Assembly (NCBI GenBank): GCA_946886565.1
Contig: CAMPIX010000001.1
Location: forward strand, 124,001 to 188,000
Source of the DNA: an uncultured Altererythrobacter sp.
GTDB lineage: Bacteria > Pseudomonadota > Alphaproteobacteria > Sphingomonadales > Sphingomonadaceae
DNA length: 64,000 nucleotides
Direction: 5' to 3'
Shown: positions 51,296 to 60,800 of the stretch, one piece after another
How positions within the stretch are numbered: position 1 is the first letter of the stretch
How the letters are laid out: each line of letters begins with the position of its first letter
Translations under genes and position numbers: made by a program
Notes under the pieces: model-generated
What the model saw: the letters and a program-made list of their open reading frames with translations, nothing else
The model's database searches: none
Told to the model about the DNA's origin: nothing

Positions 51296-53022
51296 TGGCG
51301 TTTCGCTCGTGCACCCTTGCGTGTCCTGCCCCGCAAGCGCGCCATGACCCGGCCCTGCAAGCGGCGCACCGGGCCGATCCAGCCCTGGCGATTCACCATT
51401 CGGTTCTGCGCCATCCGCTGCACGAGAACCTCGGGAGGACAGAGCAGGCCCGTGACCGGATCGAGATAGCGCGGATAGAGAATGAGCACGCCCGCCACCA
51501 GTTCGTCCAGCGACAGCTTGCGCCCCCGCCGATCGGGCACCTCGCCCAAGTCGCGGGTGAGCCCCCAGCCCGCGTAGAACGGGGTGCCATGGCAGGTAAC
51601 ATCGCGCCCGCGCAGCAGCGCTTCGAATCCGGTAAGAGAGGTGAGCACGTGCACCCCGTCCACGCGATCGAGCAACTGCGCGACACTACCCCCGCGCACG
51701 ATGCGGTTCGCATATTCCAGGGCCGCCTCGTCCCGCACCAGCCCATTGCGATGGCCGGCATCGACGTCGGGATGGGGGCGCCACCAGATTTCCGCATCCG
51801 GCTCGAGCGCACGGACGCGGCGGAGCAGTTCCAGGTTCGACGCCAGACCGCCGCCTCCCGCCAGAACCGACATATCGTCCTCGACCTGGCCGGGCACCAG
51901 AACCCGCCGGACTTCGGCAGATCGGGCAGGCACGCGATCGGGCGAGCCGGCCCCGGCTGCATACTTGCTGATCCCGGCCCTCACGATGCTGTCGGCCAGG
52001 CGCCGGGCGCGGGCGAGCAACTCGGGGGCGAACCGGGTTTGCGCCAGAATTGTCTCGAGATCGCTCGGTCCGCCCGGGTCGAAATGGATTCCGCTGCGGT
52101 CAGCGACGACCGATGCAGGCGGCACCAGGTCGCTGCCCAGCCCCGCCGACCGAACGAAGCCATCCTCGACCCGCACAAGGGGCACGCCCCGCTCTTTCGC
52201 CTGTGCCACCAGGCTTGGCGACACGCGTGAAGGCCACACGGCAAGCGCCCCGCCTTTCGCACTTGCCACCTCCAGCGCCCTCGCAGGGTTTGAAACGAAC
52301 TCCGGCGAAGCGTCCGGGGCCCACAGAAAGCTGCGGATTTCGGCCTTTTTCCACCACGCCATACCGCAAACGGCAACGATCGTCTCGCCGCCCCCCCCGC
52401 GATTGGCGTCGATCACGCGGCGCCATTCGGCCAGCAATGCGATCGCATCGCGCGCGCAGAGCCAGCCCTCACCGAAAGGATCGCGCATCGGCCGGCACAG
52501 CGCGGCGAAAGCGCGCCCGTCGAGCAATTCGTCGTCTTCGCCCGGCTGCCCGAAGACCCCGGAAGAGACGACGCGAACCGGAACCCCTGCGATCCGGGCG
52601 AGCGCCACCCATTCATCGTCTCCATGGGCGACCAGACACCCTGCATCCACAAGGACCGACCAGGGATCGACGTCGGTTCGCCAGTCCGCCCCGCTTGTCC
52701 GAACAAGCTTCTCCAGCGGAGCGTGAAGCCTCGCGTCACGTGCGACCCAGAGGGTCCCTGATCCGCCGTCCCGTCCCCCGGGCTCCAGATCGCCACCCGT
52801 CAGCGGACGCCGTACGATATCGGGCGCCTGCGCAAGCCCTGCCGGTTCGGCCCAGAATCGTCCTCCGACCCGGGCATCGCGCGCAGCGGAGAACAATGCG
52901 CTCCGCGTCGGGCTTTCCGCAACCGCGGCGGCCGCCGGAGAGCATGCCGTTCGCTGGTTCATTCCGGGAAAGGGGGGCGCGCGCAGCAGAGCCGGGACGA
53001 TGGGCGCGGCCGGCGCGTTCAT
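51292..53022 (-). CDS. KpsC-like capsule (Kdo) transferase with reduced N-terminal half
   Basis: A 576-residue protein. One complete capsule-synthesis glycosyltransferase domain covers about 220-540: VCGMAWWKKAEIRSFLW, VPLVRVEDGFVRSAGLGSD, EIWWRPHPDVDAGHRNG and TCHGTPFYAGWGLTRDLGEV. Full KpsC has two such tandem domains, near 675 residues. Here the first 215 residues keep only a shortened piece (for example LVAHGDDEWVALARIAGVPV), so the second activity may be lost. The ATG at 53022 overlaps the stop of the phosphatase-fold gene; the long upstream frame is its shadow. It should extend the Kdo linker made by the KpsS-like enzyme. Confidence 0.85.
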   Translation of the reverse strand: MNAPAAPIVPALLRAPPFPGMNQRTACSPAAAAVAESPTRSALFSAARDARVGGRFWAEPAGLAQAPDIVRRPLTGGDLEPGGRDGGSGTLWVARDARLHAPLEKLVRTSGADWRTDVDPWSVLVDAGCLVAHGDDEWVALARIAGVPVRVVSSGVFGQPGEDDELLDGRAFAALCRPMRDPFGEGWLCARDAIALLAEWRRVIDANRGGGGETIVAVCGMAWWKKAEIRSFLWAPDASPEFVSNPARALEVASAKGGALAVWPSRVSPSLVAQAKERGVPLVRVEDGFVRSAGLGSDLVPPASVVADRSGIHFDPGGPSDLETILAQTRFAPELLARARRLADSIVRAGISKYAAGAGSPDRVPARSAEVRRVLVPGQVEDDMSVLAGGGGLASNLELLRRVRALEPDAEIWWRPHPDVDAGHRNGLVRDEAALEYANRIVRGGSVAQLLDRVDGVHVLTSLTGFEALLRGRDVTCHGTPFYAGWGLTRDLGEVPDRRGRKLSLDELVAGVLILYPRYLDPVTGLLCPPEVLVQRMAQNRMVNRQGWIGPVRRLQGRVMARLRGRTRKGARAKRQ

Positions 53023-53633
53023 GGCACCATGCCCCAGGCCTGGATGGTCAGCGCGCCGGCACCGTCGCGCGCTATCACGCCATAGCTTCCGGTCGAGAGT
53101 TTCAACGAAGGCAATTCGGCGGCCGCCCGACACAGTTCCGGCACCGCGAGCAGTGCAAATCGGGCCGCGCCGTTGCTGGTAACCAGAAGAACAGGCCCGG
53201 ATGCCGCCTGCCGTCCCGCAAACAGATCGTGCCACGCCGCCTTGCGCGATTCGCCTTCGACGAGCCAGCCGGGCGGAGCCTCCGCCCGACTGTCCCACGC
53301 ATCGAGCGCCAGTCGCCCGACCCGCGCGAGAACGGCTTCCTCGCTCGCACTCTCGTCGGGTCCATGGTCGATCTCGCGCAGAAAGTCCGCCTCTTCCGGC
53401 GTCGGGACCGGCTCCGGTTGCGCCGTCAAGATCGCATCCGCAGTTTCGCGCGTTCGACGTAACGGCGAGACGAGCGCGCGCGCGAAGAACCAGCCCTTAT
53501 CGGCGAAATGGCGGCCTAGAGCACGGGCCTGCTCATGCCCGTTCGCGGTCAGCGGCAGATCGGTGCGCGCGCCGATCCTGCGCGGCGGCTCTCCTGCTTC
53601 GAAGGTATTTCCGTGACGGACGATTACGAACAT
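53019..53633 (-). CDS. Histidine-phosphatase-fold protein lacking the second catalytic His
   Basis: A 204-residue protein of the phosphoglycerate-mutase/histidine-phosphatase family. The first catalytic motif IVRHGNTFEAGEPPRRIG (His7) is intact, as is the SPLRRTRETADAIL block. In the usual second-histidine position (VVxHG), the sequence reads LLVTSNGAARF, so the expected His is replaced by Ser. The start is the ATG at 53633; nine further residues upstream are possible. It lies between KdsB and the KpsC-like gene and overlaps the latter. It may be an altered phosphatase or a non-catalytic partner. Confidence 0.82.
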   Translation of the reverse strand: MFVIVRHGNTFEAGEPPRRIGARTDLPLTANGHEQARALGRHFADKGWFFARALVSPLRRTRETADAILTAQPEPVPTPEEADFLREIDHGPDESASEEAVLARVGRLALDAWDSRAEAPPGWLVEGESRKAAWHDLFAGRQAASGPVLLVTSNGAARFALLAVPELCRAAAELPSLKLSTGSYGVIARDGAGALTIQAWGMVP

Positions 53634-53675
53634 GCAGCCTTCCCCTAGCGGCGGCCGCACGGTCCGGAAAGCCGA

Positions 53676-54500
53676 TCAACCCGGGAATGGGTCGCCGAGC
53701 CGGGCGATCGCTTCCTCGGCCAGTGCGATATCGGCTGCCGTATCGATCCCCGACAGCGCATGTTCGGGCGGATCGACCGGTATCGTGGCGATCGACCAGC
53801 CGTGCTCCAGAAATCGCAGTTGCTCGAGACCTTCGAGCCTCTCGTAAGTTCCCATCGCAGCCCCGGCGAACCACTCCAGCGCTTCCATCGTGTAGGCATA
53901 GAGGCCGAGATGCTGCCAGACGGGCGATTTTGCCTCCATGCGCAGGGTCGCTTCGTCGCGAATCGCGGGGAGAACAGACTTGGAAAACCACAGTGCCCGG
54001 CCCGCAGTGTCGCGCAGACAGGTGGTGCCGCTGAAGGGCGCCGTCCGCTTGTGCTCGCGCAGCCGGTCGAGCTGGACCCAGTCGAGCTGATAGACCGGGG
54101 TCGCCACATCCGCTCGGCCCCGCCGCAGGGTGGCCACCAGGTCCGCCACCACCTGCGGGCCAATGAACGGCGCGTCGCCTTGCAGACAGACGACCCGATC
54201 GGGGCGGTGCGATTGCAAACGCGCCGCGGCGCGGGCGCGGTCGGAACCGGAATTCAGGTCACCTCCGGTCAGGACGACCTCGGCTCCCAGCTGTGCGGCA
54301 TGATCCGCAATCCGCGAATCGTCGGTTGCGACCACCGCGGCGCATTGGCCGACCCGCCGGGCCGCTTCCCGCGCATTGACCCACACGCGTTCCAGCAACG
54401 TCCGGCCCGCGATGGGCATGAGTGGCTTTCCCGGCAGCCGGGTCGACCCGTACCGTGCCGGAATCACGATCAGATCGGAAACTTCGGATGAGGATTCCAT
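53676..54500 (-). CDS. kdsB: 3-deoxy-manno-octulosonate cytidylyltransferase
   Basis: A 274-residue enzyme that activates Kdo as CMP-Kdo. The nucleotide-binding signature IPARYGSTRLPGKPL is at about residues 13-27. Further motifs are VVATDDSRIADHA, GGDLNSGSDRARAAARL, VCLQGDAPFIGPQVVADLV and QHLGLYAYTMEALEWF. Length is slightly above the usual 250 because of a short N-terminal extension. A TTG at 54548 overlapping the upstream gene is the alternative start. In this operon it is more like a capsule-dedicated KpsU than the LPS copy; that is inference. Confidence 0.93.
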   Translation of the reverse strand: MESSSEVSDLIVIPARYGSTRLPGKPLMPIAGRTLLERVWVNAREAARRVGQCAAVVATDDSRIADHAAQLGAEVVLTGGDLNSGSDRARAAARLQSHRPDRVVCLQGDAPFIGPQVVADLVATLRRGRADVATPVYQLDWVQLDRLREHKRTAPFSGTTCLRDTAGRALWFSKSVLPAIRDEATLRMEAKSPVWQHLGLYAYTMEALEWFAGAAMGTYERLEGLEQLRFLEHGWSIATIPVDPPEHALSGIDTAADIALAEEAIARLGDPFPG

Positions 54501-54540
54501 CCGGGCAGCACGCGACCCGCCGCGCTGCCCGACGGCCGTC

Positions 54541-55527
54541 TTATTCAAGGCCCAGCCTGACGATATCGTGCATATGAACGATGCCGAGAAGCTGTTCGGC
54601 CTCGGTCACGAACAGCACCGAGACGGCGTTTTCGTTCATCATCGCCAAGGCTTCACTGCACAGAATGTCACTGTCGATAGCGACCGGATTGCGCGACATA
54701 TGCGCTCGAATCGGATCCTGGAGATCGTGCACTGCGATGCAGCGGCGCAGGTCGCCATCGGTGAAGGCGCCCACCAGCTTTCCTGAGTTGTCGACGACCG
54801 CCGTGCAGCCGTAGCGCTTGCGATTCATCTCGATCGTCGCGTTCGACAATGTCGCATCGTCCCGGACGCGCGGCACGGCTTCGCCCGTTCCCATCACCTG
54901 GCTTACGATCGTCAGCTGAGCACCGAGACGGCCGCCGGGATGGAAAACCCGGAAATCGCCCGGGGAAAAGCCCCGCGCTTCGATCAGGGCGACCGCCAGG
55001 GCATCGCCGATTACGAGCTGAAGAGTGGTCGAAGTGGTCGGCGCCAGCGAATTGGGACACGCTTCGCGTACCGACGGCAAGGTCAGGCAAATGTCGGCGG
55101 CTCGGGCGGCCGTGCTGTCCTTGTTGGCGGTGGCGACCACCAGCGGCAAGCCGTAGAGTTGACAGAAGTTGAAAATGTCACCCAGTTCGGCGGTTTCGCC
55201 CGACCAGGTAATCGCAAGCACGACATCGTCTTCCGAGATGATGCCCAGGTCGCCATGGCTGGCCTCTGACGGATGAAGGTAGAGCGCCGCGGTGCCCGTA
55301 GAACACATCGTCGCCGCGATCTTCCGCGCTATGTGGCCGCTCTTGCCGATGCCTGTCACGATGATTCGTCCGGCTGTGGATGCAAAGACGCGAATCGCCT
55401 TTTCGAGCGCGTGCCCGAGCTCCGAACTTTCGAGCGCAGCCTTCAGCGCCCTGAGACCTTCCAGTTCGATATCGAGCGTCTTCAACGCCGACATCGTATG
55501 ACTTTTCGGTGCAACCTCGATATTCAT
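54541..55527 (-). CDS. kpsF: Arabinose-5-phosphate isomerase (KdsD/KpsF)
   Basis: A 328-residue sugar-phosphate isomerase converting ribulose-5-P to arabinose-5-P, the first step to Kdo. The SIS domain (about 40-175) shows TGIGKSGHIARKIAATMCST, HPSEASHGDLG and CPNSLAPTTSTTLQLVIGDA. Two CBS repeats follow (about 205-325), with VFHPGGRLG before them. The start used is the ATG at 55527; another ATG at 55494 is possible. The gene symbol kpsF reflects the capsule context; kdsD is equally apt. It heads the leftward operon and is divergent from kdsA. Confidence 0.92.
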   Translation of the reverse strand: MNIEVAPKSHTMSALKTLDIELEGLRALKAALESSELGHALEKAIRVFASTAGRIIVTGIGKSGHIARKIAATMCSTGTAALYLHPSEASHGDLGIISEDDVVLAITWSGETAELGDIFNFCQLYGLPLVVATANKDSTAARAADICLTLPSVREACPNSLAPTTSTTLQLVIGDALAVALIEARGFSPGDFRVFHPGGRLGAQLTIVSQVMGTGEAVPRVRDDATLSNATIEMNRKRYGCTAVVDNSGKLVGAFTDGDLRRCIAVHDLQDPIRAHMSRNPVAIDSDILCSEALAMMNENAVSVLFVTEAEQLLGIVHMHDIVRLGLE

Positions 55528-55563
55528 GCCGTGCTTGAACTCTTCAAATTGCCCGGGCTCCAC

Positions 55564-55706
55564 CTCCGAGCTGTAGATCGGGCGAAACTCGCGGTGATCC
55601 GCGTTCGGGGTTGAACCGACCCGTCTTCCATACCGCGATGCTCCGCCTTAGGATAAATGCATTGTGATTTGCAATTGAGACCAAATTTTTCGATCACGGA
55701 AAACAA
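55564..55706. promoter_or_regulatory. Divergent kpsF/kdsA promoter region
   Basis: This 143-base gap is clearly richer in A and T than its surroundings from about 55650 to 55706 and must carry the promoters of the leftward Kdo/capsule operon and the rightward kdsA operon. The rightward direction contains TTGTGA and TTGCAA as possible -35 boxes, but no clear -10 could be fixed. Confidence 0.5.
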
Positions 55707-56555
55707 ATGGGCAATGCGAAAATGATCCTTTGTGGGCACGATATTTCGGCCGAGAGCCCGCTGTTCGTGATCGCCGGGCCGTGCGTCATCGAAAGCGAAA
55801 GCCACGCGCTGGGGGTGGCGGAAGTTCTGGCCGGAGTCGCCGAGCGGCTGGGTCTGCTTCTGATTTTCAAAAGCTCGTTCGACAAGGCGAACCGCAGTTC
55901 CGACGCGTCGTTCCGCGGGCCGGGTGTGGAAAAAGGCCTGCGAATCCTCGAGAAAGTGCGCGCGGAAACCGGCCTCCCGGTCCTGACCGACGTGCATGAA
56001 CCGGCGCAGGCCGCACCGGTCGCGGAAGTTGTGGACGTGCTGCAGACCCCCGCCTTTCTTGCCCGGCAGAGCGATTTCATCGCGGCTGTCGCCGCCACCG
56101 GAAAGCCAGTGAATATCAAGAAGGCGCAGTTCATGGCGCCTGCCGACATGCAGCATGTGGTCTCCAAGGCCCGCAATGCCGCCAATGCCGCCGGGCATGC
56201 CGAGAACAACTTCCTGCTGTGCGAACGCGGCACGTCGTTCGGCTACAACACGCTGGTTTCCGACATGCGGGGTTTGTCGATTATGGCCGAAACGGGATGT
56301 CCGGTAGTGTTCGATGCAACGCATTCGGTGCAGCAGCCCGGCGGGCTCGGCGCCCGATCGGGCGGACAAAGCGAATACGTGTCTTTGCTGGCGCGCGCCG
56401 CCGTCGCGGCCGGTGTCGCCGGCGTCTTCATGGAAACGCACCCCGATCCCGAGGCCGCGTTGTCGGACGGGCCGAACGCCCTTCCGCTCGACAAGTTCGA
56501 ACCGTTGGTGGCGCGTCTTCAGGCGATCGACGCCACGGTCAAAGGCGCAGAATAA
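55707..56555 (+). CDS. kdsA: 3-deoxy-8-phosphooctulonate synthase
   Basis: A 282-residue Kdo-8-phosphate synthase, condensing arabinose-5-P with phosphoenolpyruvate. Signatures are [81 protein letters not shown] and [11 protein letters not shown]. The Asn in [10 protein letters not shown] and NIKKAQF is normal for the family. Full length. It is divergent from the KdsD gene and followed after 15 bases by the PhyH dioxygenase gene, so the two are probably cotranscribed. Confidence 0.95.
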   Translation: MGNAKMILCGHDISAESPLFVIAGPCVIESESHALGVAEVLAGVAERLGLLLIFKSSFDKANRSSDASFRGPGVEKGLRILEKVRAETGLPVLTDVHEPAQAAPVAEVVDVLQTPAFLARQSDFIAAVAATGKPVNIKKAQFMAPADMQHVVSKARNAANAAGHAENNFLLCERGTSFGYNTLVSDMRGLSIMAETGCPVVFDATHSVQQPGGLGARSGGQSEYVSLLARAAVAAGVAGVFMETHPDPEAALSDGPNALPLDKFEPLVARLQAIDATVKGAE

Positions 56556-56570
56556 GAGGCGCCGCGCGAC

Positions 56571-57614
56571 ATGACCCTTGCCCGCCAGGCCAGGACATTC
56601 GTTCTCTGGCCGATACGGTTCCTGCAGCTTGCCACCTCGGCCAAGAGCTTTCTCGACCATCCGTTGATCGGTTCGCAGCGGCTCAACCGTATGGGGCTGC
56701 ATCGCGCCCGGGTTGCGATTGCCGATGCGATCTGCCGCTTCCGCCGTCGCCGCCTCGCCCGCCACGTGCGACCGGAATGGCGTGAAGCATTCGATCGTGA
56801 CGGCTTCGTCGCGATCGAGAATGCCGTGCCGCCGGCGGAGTTCGCGGCGCTGCGTCGCGCCGTCCTGAGCTACGAGGCGCCGGCGCGCGAAATGCGGCAG
56901 GGGGATGCGGTCACCCGCCGCATGGCGATCGATCCGGCGATGCTGGAGACGATACCCGAACTGCGGCGATTCCTGAGGCGACGGGACGTTACCGCCCTGT
57001 TTCACTACGTTGCGAGCTTCCGCATCGCACCGCTGCATTACGTCCAGACCGTCGCGAGCCATTGCGGCGGCGACGAGCCCGACCCGCAACAGGCGCTCCA
57101 CGCAGACAGCTTCCATTCCTCGATGAAGGCCTGGCTGTTTCTCAATCCCGTGCGGGCCGAGGATGGCCCCTTCATCTACGTACGCGGATCGCACCGCTTC
57201 ACCGGCGAACGGTTGGCGTGGGAGCACCGCCGGAGCCTCGCCGATCCCCAATCGATCGACCGTCTTTCCGCACGCGGATCGCCGCGGGTCGGAGAAAGCG
57301 ACCTCGCCGCGATGAAGCTGGGGCCCGCGGAGGCGCTGGCCGTGCCCGCGAACACGCTGGTGGTGGCCGACACGGGCGGATTTCATGCGCGCGGCGCTGC
57401 GAAACAGGCGGGCGAGCGGGTCGAGATCTGGTCGTATGCCCGGCGCAATCCGTTCCTCCCGTGGCTGGGGGGCGATCCGCTCAGCCTGCCCGGCCTCGCA
57501 GAGCGGCGCGTGGGGTGGCTCTGGGCGTTCAGAGATCGCTTCGAAAAGCGCATCGGCCAGCCGTGGAAACCGGCAGGCAATCGGCGCCCGGCGGATGCCG
57601 ATTTCGAAACCTGA
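56571..57614 (+). CDS. PhyH-family 2OG-Fe(II) dioxygenase
   Basis: A 347-residue protein of the phytanoyl-CoA dioxygenase family. The N-terminal 80 residues are basic and amphipathic (RRRRLARHVRPEW). The catalytic core has LHADSFHSSMKAWLFLNPV (HxD about 176-178), DGPFIYVRGSHRFTGERLAW and VADTGGFHARGAA (third iron ligand, about 270). It should hydroxylate a small molecule using 2-oxoglutarate. It shares an operon with kdsA. KdoO, the known Kdo 3-hydroxylase, belongs to a different family as far as I recall. A role on Kdo or another sugar is therefore inference. Confidence 0.86.
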   Translation: MTLARQARTFVLWPIRFLQLATSAKSFLDHPLIGSQRLNRMGLHRARVAIADAICRFRRRRLARHVRPEWREAFDRDGFVAIENAVPPAEFAALRRAVLSYEAPAREMRQGDAVTRRMAIDPAMLETIPELRRFLRRRDVTALFHYVASFRIAPLHYVQTVASHCGGDEPDPQQALHADSFHSSMKAWLFLNPVRAEDGPFIYVRGSHRFTGERLAWEHRRSLADPQSIDRLSARGSPRVGESDLAAMKLGPAEALAVPANTLVVADTGGFHARGAAKQAGERVEIWSYARRNPFLPWLGGDPLSLPGLAERRVGWLWAFRDRFEKRIGQPWKPAGNRRPADADFET

Positions 57615-57920
57615 TCAGGGAGATCGCCGGCAGCGTCGTTCCATTACGGCTGCGAAGGGCACGGTCGCGGCGACCGGACCGATCACATCAGCCAGCTGGT
57701 CCGCTCTCGGCCACGCACGAGGGTCGAAAGCCCCCCACCACGGCAGGTTGCCGCGCAGCCCCGCGCCGAAGTGTTCGATCCATCGATACTCCGCCTGCGA
57801 AATTTCGCGGCCGATGAAATAGCCGCAGGCAAGCGCCGCCCCGGCCCACCAGTTGCGGGTCAACAATCCCACCGCGATCTGTATCGCGAGGGCTACGAGG
57901 GCATGTTCGACAAACGGCAT
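57615..57920 (-). CDS. Small membrane protein (101 residues)
   Basis: A 101-residue protein with two hydrophobic segments (about 5-35 and 78-93). The central part is IGREISQAEYRWIEHFGAGL and WWGAFDPRAWPRADQLADV. I do not know a named family, though it looks like a conserved small membrane protein of alphaproteobacteria. It follows rfbA by 30 bases on the same strand and could be the last gene of the wza-rfb operon. Its stop codon abuts the stop of the convergent PhyH gene. Confidence 0.75.
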   Translation of the reverse strand: MPFVEHALVALAIQIAVGLLTRNWWAGAALACGYFIGREISQAEYRWIEHFGAGLRGNLPWWGAFDPRAWPRADQLADVIGPVAATVPFAAVMERRCRRSP

Positions 57921-57950
57921 GCGACGCCTCCTGCGCAGTGCCTCGAGAAA

Positions 57951-58814
57951 TCAGTCCAGCAGCCGCCTGAGATAGTCGCCGTACCCCGACTTGCCGAGCC
58001 TGACGATCGCCTTCTCCAGCCCGGCGGCGTCGATGAAGCCGTTGTGGAACGCGATTTCCTCGGGGCTGGCGATCTTGAAACCCTGCCGCTTTTCGATCAC
58101 CCGCACGAATTCGGCCGCGTCGAGCAGGCTGTCCGGGGTTCCGGTGTCGAGCCAGGCGAAGCCGCGACCCATGATCTCCACGCCGAGCTGGCCGCGCTCA
58201 AGGTAGGTCCGGTTCACGTCGGTGATCTCGAGTTCGCCGCGCGGAGACGGCGCGAGGTTGGCGGCGATGTCCACCACCTGCTCGTCGTAGAAATACAGGC
58301 CCGTGACCGCCCAGTGCGATGGCGGCGCAGCTGGCTTTTCCTCGATGGAGAGCGCCCTCATGTCCGCGTCGAAATCGACCACGCCGTACCGTTCGGGATC
58401 GTTGACGTGGTAGGCGAAGACGCTCGCCCCGGTCGCTTTCGCCCGGGCGGTCTGCATCAGTTCGGGCAAGCCGTGGCCGTAGAAGATGTTGTCGCCCAGG
58501 ATCAGCGCCGAAGGCCCTCCGGCCACGAAATCCGCGCCGATGAGGTACGCCTGCGCCAACCCGTCGGGGCTGGGCTGTTCGGCATATTCCATCGACATCC
58601 CCCACTGCGAACCGTCGCCCAGCAGTTCGCGGAATGCGGGCAGATCGCGCGGGGTGGAGATGATCAGCACCTCGCGAATCCCGGCCAGCATCAGCGTGCT
58701 GAGCGGATAGTAGATCATCGGCTTGTCGTAGACCGGCATGAGCTGCTTAGAGGAGGCGAGCGTCATCGGATAGAGCCGCGTCCCGCTGCCTCCGGCGAGG
58801 ATGATCCCCTTCAT
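57951..58814 (-). CDS. rfbA: Glucose-1-phosphate thymidylyltransferase
   Basis: A 287-residue RmlA making dTDP-glucose, the first step to dTDP-rhamnose. [20 protein letters not shown] is at residues 6-25, and [29 protein letters not shown] and [16 protein letters not shown] follow. Standard length. It is last of the rfbC-B-D-A set, 33 bases after rfbD. Confidence 0.96.
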   Translation of the reverse strand: MKGIILAGGSGTRLYPMTLASSKQLMPVYDKPMIYYPLSTLMLAGIREVLIISTPRDLPAFRELLGDGSQWGMSMEYAEQPSPDGLAQAYLIGADFVAGGPSALILGDNIFYGHGLPELMQTARAKATGASVFAYHVNDPERYGVVDFDADMRALSIEEKPAAPPSHWAVTGLYFYDEQVVDIAANLAPSPRGELEITDVNRTYLERGQLGVEIMGRGFAWLDTGTPDSLLDAAEFVRVIEKRQGFKIASPEEIAFHNGFIDAAGLEKAIVRLGKSGYGDYLRRLLD

Positions 58815-58847
58815 GGTGCTCGTTCTCCTGAAAGTCTTCTGTGGTTG

Positions 58848-59729
58848 TCAGGCCAGCAGCCGGCCGACGACGGGCGGCAAGGCCTCGCGCCAATCCGGCA
58901 GAATCACGCGATGCGCGCGAGCGAGCTTCGTGCAGTCCAGCCGCGAGTTGGCGGGCCGTCTTGCTGGCGTCGGATAATCGCTGGTGCCGACCGGCTTGAC
59001 CGCCGCCGACGGTCCGCCGCGGGCAGCCGAGGCGGCGAACACGGCCTGCGCGAACTCGGCCCAGCTCGCTTCGCCGCGCCCGCTCATATGGAATATGCCC
59101 CGCAGCGCGGGGGCGTCGTGGGCGATGAGGTTCCCGGCCACCTCGAGCACACCATCGGCGATATCGAGCGCATTCGTCGGGTTGCCGATCTGGTCGACCA
59201 CCACCGATACCTCGTCGCGCTCGCCGGCAAGGCGCAGCATCGTTCTGACGAAATTATTGCCGAACGGGCTATAGATCCACGCAGTCCGCAACACTGCACT
59301 GTTGCCAGGGTATATCGCCAGAACCGCTTCTTCGCCCGCCAGCTTGGAAACGCCGTAAACGCCGGTGGGGCGAGTGGGATCGCGTTCGGTCCAGGGCCGG
59401 TCGAGGCGGCCGTCGAACACGTAGTCCGTCGAGAGGTGAATCAGCGGCACGCCGAGATCGGCCGCCGCTGCCGCCACCGCGGCCGCGCCTTCGCCGTTGA
59501 TCGCGTGGGCGAGGTCGGGCTCGTTTTCCGCCGTGTCCACCGCGGTATAGGCGGCGGCCGACACGATCGCCTCGGGTTCCGCCGCAGCGAGGGTGTGGCC
59601 GATGGAGCCGGCATCTGCGAGATCGAGTTCGGGCCGGCCGAGCGGCACGACATCATGACCGGCAGCCGTTCCCCGCTCGATCAGGCTGGTGACGACCTGG
59701 CCGGATTTTCCGGTGACGGCGATCCTCAT
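58848..59729 (-). CDS. rfbD: dTDP-4-dehydrorhamnose reductase
   Basis: A 293-residue RmlD catalysing the last step to dTDP-L-rhamnose. The NADPH-binding [11 protein letters not shown] (6-16), [12 protein letters not shown] and [12 protein letters not shown] (YxxxK) and [18 protein letters not shown] are typical. The ATG at 59729 overlaps the stop of rfbB (ATGA). A longer upstream frame is an rfbB shadow. Confidence 0.96.
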   Translation of the reverse strand: MRIAVTGKSGQVVTSLIERGTAAGHDVVPLGRPELDLADAGSIGHTLAAAEPEAIVSAAAYTAVDTAENEPDLAHAINGEGAAAVAAAAADLGVPLIHLSTDYVFDGRLDRPWTERDPTRPTGVYGVSKLAGEEAVLAIYPGNSAVLRTAWIYSPFGNNFVRTMLRLAGERDEVSVVVDQIGNPTNALDIADGVLEVAGNLIAHDAPALRGIFHMSGRGEASWAEFAQAVFAASAARGGPSAAVKPVGTSDYPTPARRPANSRLDCTKLARAHRVILPDWREALPPVVGRLLA

Positions 59730-60796
59730 GCGGGGGCCTTGCTCCCATCGCCGACCGACAGGCCGAGGCGCTCGCCGCCGTAGCGGCCGCGCAGGGGCTC
59801 CCACCACCATGCATTGTCGAGATACCAGCGGACGGTCTTCTCGATTCCCGTATCGAACGTCTCGTGCGCTTGCCACCCCAGCTCGGTTTCCAGCTTGCTC
59901 GCATCGATGGCGTAGCGGGCGTCGTGGCCCGGGCGATCGGCGACGAATTCGATCAGGTCTTCGCGGGCGCGGTCGGCCGGCATCAGGTCGTCTAGGACGC
60001 TGCAAATCCGGCGCACGACATCGATATTGCGCCGCTCGTTCCGGCCGCCGACATTGTAGGTTTCGCCGACCCGGCCGTTTGCGGCAATGAGATCCAGCGC
60101 ACGCGCGTGATCGTCGACATAGAGCCAGTCGCGCACATTCTCGCCCTTGCCGTAGACCGGCAGCGGGCGGCCCGCGAGAGCATTGAGGATCGTGAGAGGA
60201 ATCAGCTTTTCGGGAAAGTGGTAGGGGCCATAGTTGTTCGAGCAGTTCGAGACGACGACCGGCAGGCCATATGTGCGCTGCCACGCTTTCGCGAGATGGT
60301 CCGATGCGGCCTTCGATGCCGAATAGGGCGAGCTTGGATCGTAGGGCGTGGTTTCTGCGAACAGTCCGTCTTCGCCCAGCGATCCATAGACCTCGTCTGT
60401 CGAGACGTGGAGGAAGCGGAATGCCGCCTTTACCGCGCCGCTCAGCCCGTCCCAGTATTTACGCGCGGCCTCGAGCAGGGTGAAGGTTCCGACGACGTTG
60501 GTGTGAATGAAATCCGCTGCCCCGGTGATCGACCGGTCGACATGGCTCTCGGCAGCCAGATGCATGATCCGGTCGGGCGCGAATTCGGCGATCGCCGCGT
60601 CCATCTCCGCGCGATCGCGAATATCGGCCTTCAGGAAGCGGTGGTTGGGCTTGCCCGCGACCGCCTTCAGCGATGCTTCGCAGCCCGCGTAGGTCAGCGC
60701 ATCGACGGTGAGCACCTCGCAGTGCCTCTCCAGCACGAGATGGCGCACCAGCGCCGATCCTATGAAACCGGCGCCGCCGGTGACGATCACACGCAT
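59726..60796 (-). CDS. rfbB: dTDP-glucose 4,6-dehydratase
   Basis: A 356-residue RmlB of the extended SDR family. The cofactor motif [16 protein letters not shown] (about 6-21), [41 protein letters not shown] (active-site Tyr/Lys) and [18 protein letters not shown] are complete. The ATG at 60796 is preferred to a TTG one codon upstream. It starts five bases after the end of rfbC. Confidence 0.97.
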   Translation of the reverse strand: MRVIVTGGAGFIGSALVRHLVLERHCEVLTVDALTYAGCEASLKAVAGKPNHRFLKADIRDRAEMDAAIAEFAPDRIMHLAAESHVDRSITGAADFIHTNVVGTFTLLEAARKYWDGLSGAVKAAFRFLHVSTDEVYGSLGEDGLFAETTPYDPSSPYSASKAASDHLAKAWQRTYGLPVVVSNCSNNYGPYHFPEKLIPLTILNALAGRPLPVYGKGENVRDWLYVDDHARALDLIAANGRVGETYNVGGRNERRNIDVVRRICSVLDDLMPADRAREDLIEFVADRPGHDARYAIDASKLETELGWQAHETFDTGIEKTVRWYLDNAWWWEPLRGRYGGERLGLSVGDGSKAPA

Positions 60797-60800
60797 CAAG

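Noticed and set aside
56571..57614. PhyH protein as KdoO (Kdo 3-hydroxylase)
   Set aside because: KdoO is a different family as far as I know; the family motifs here are of phytanoyl-CoA dioxygenase type, so the name is not used.
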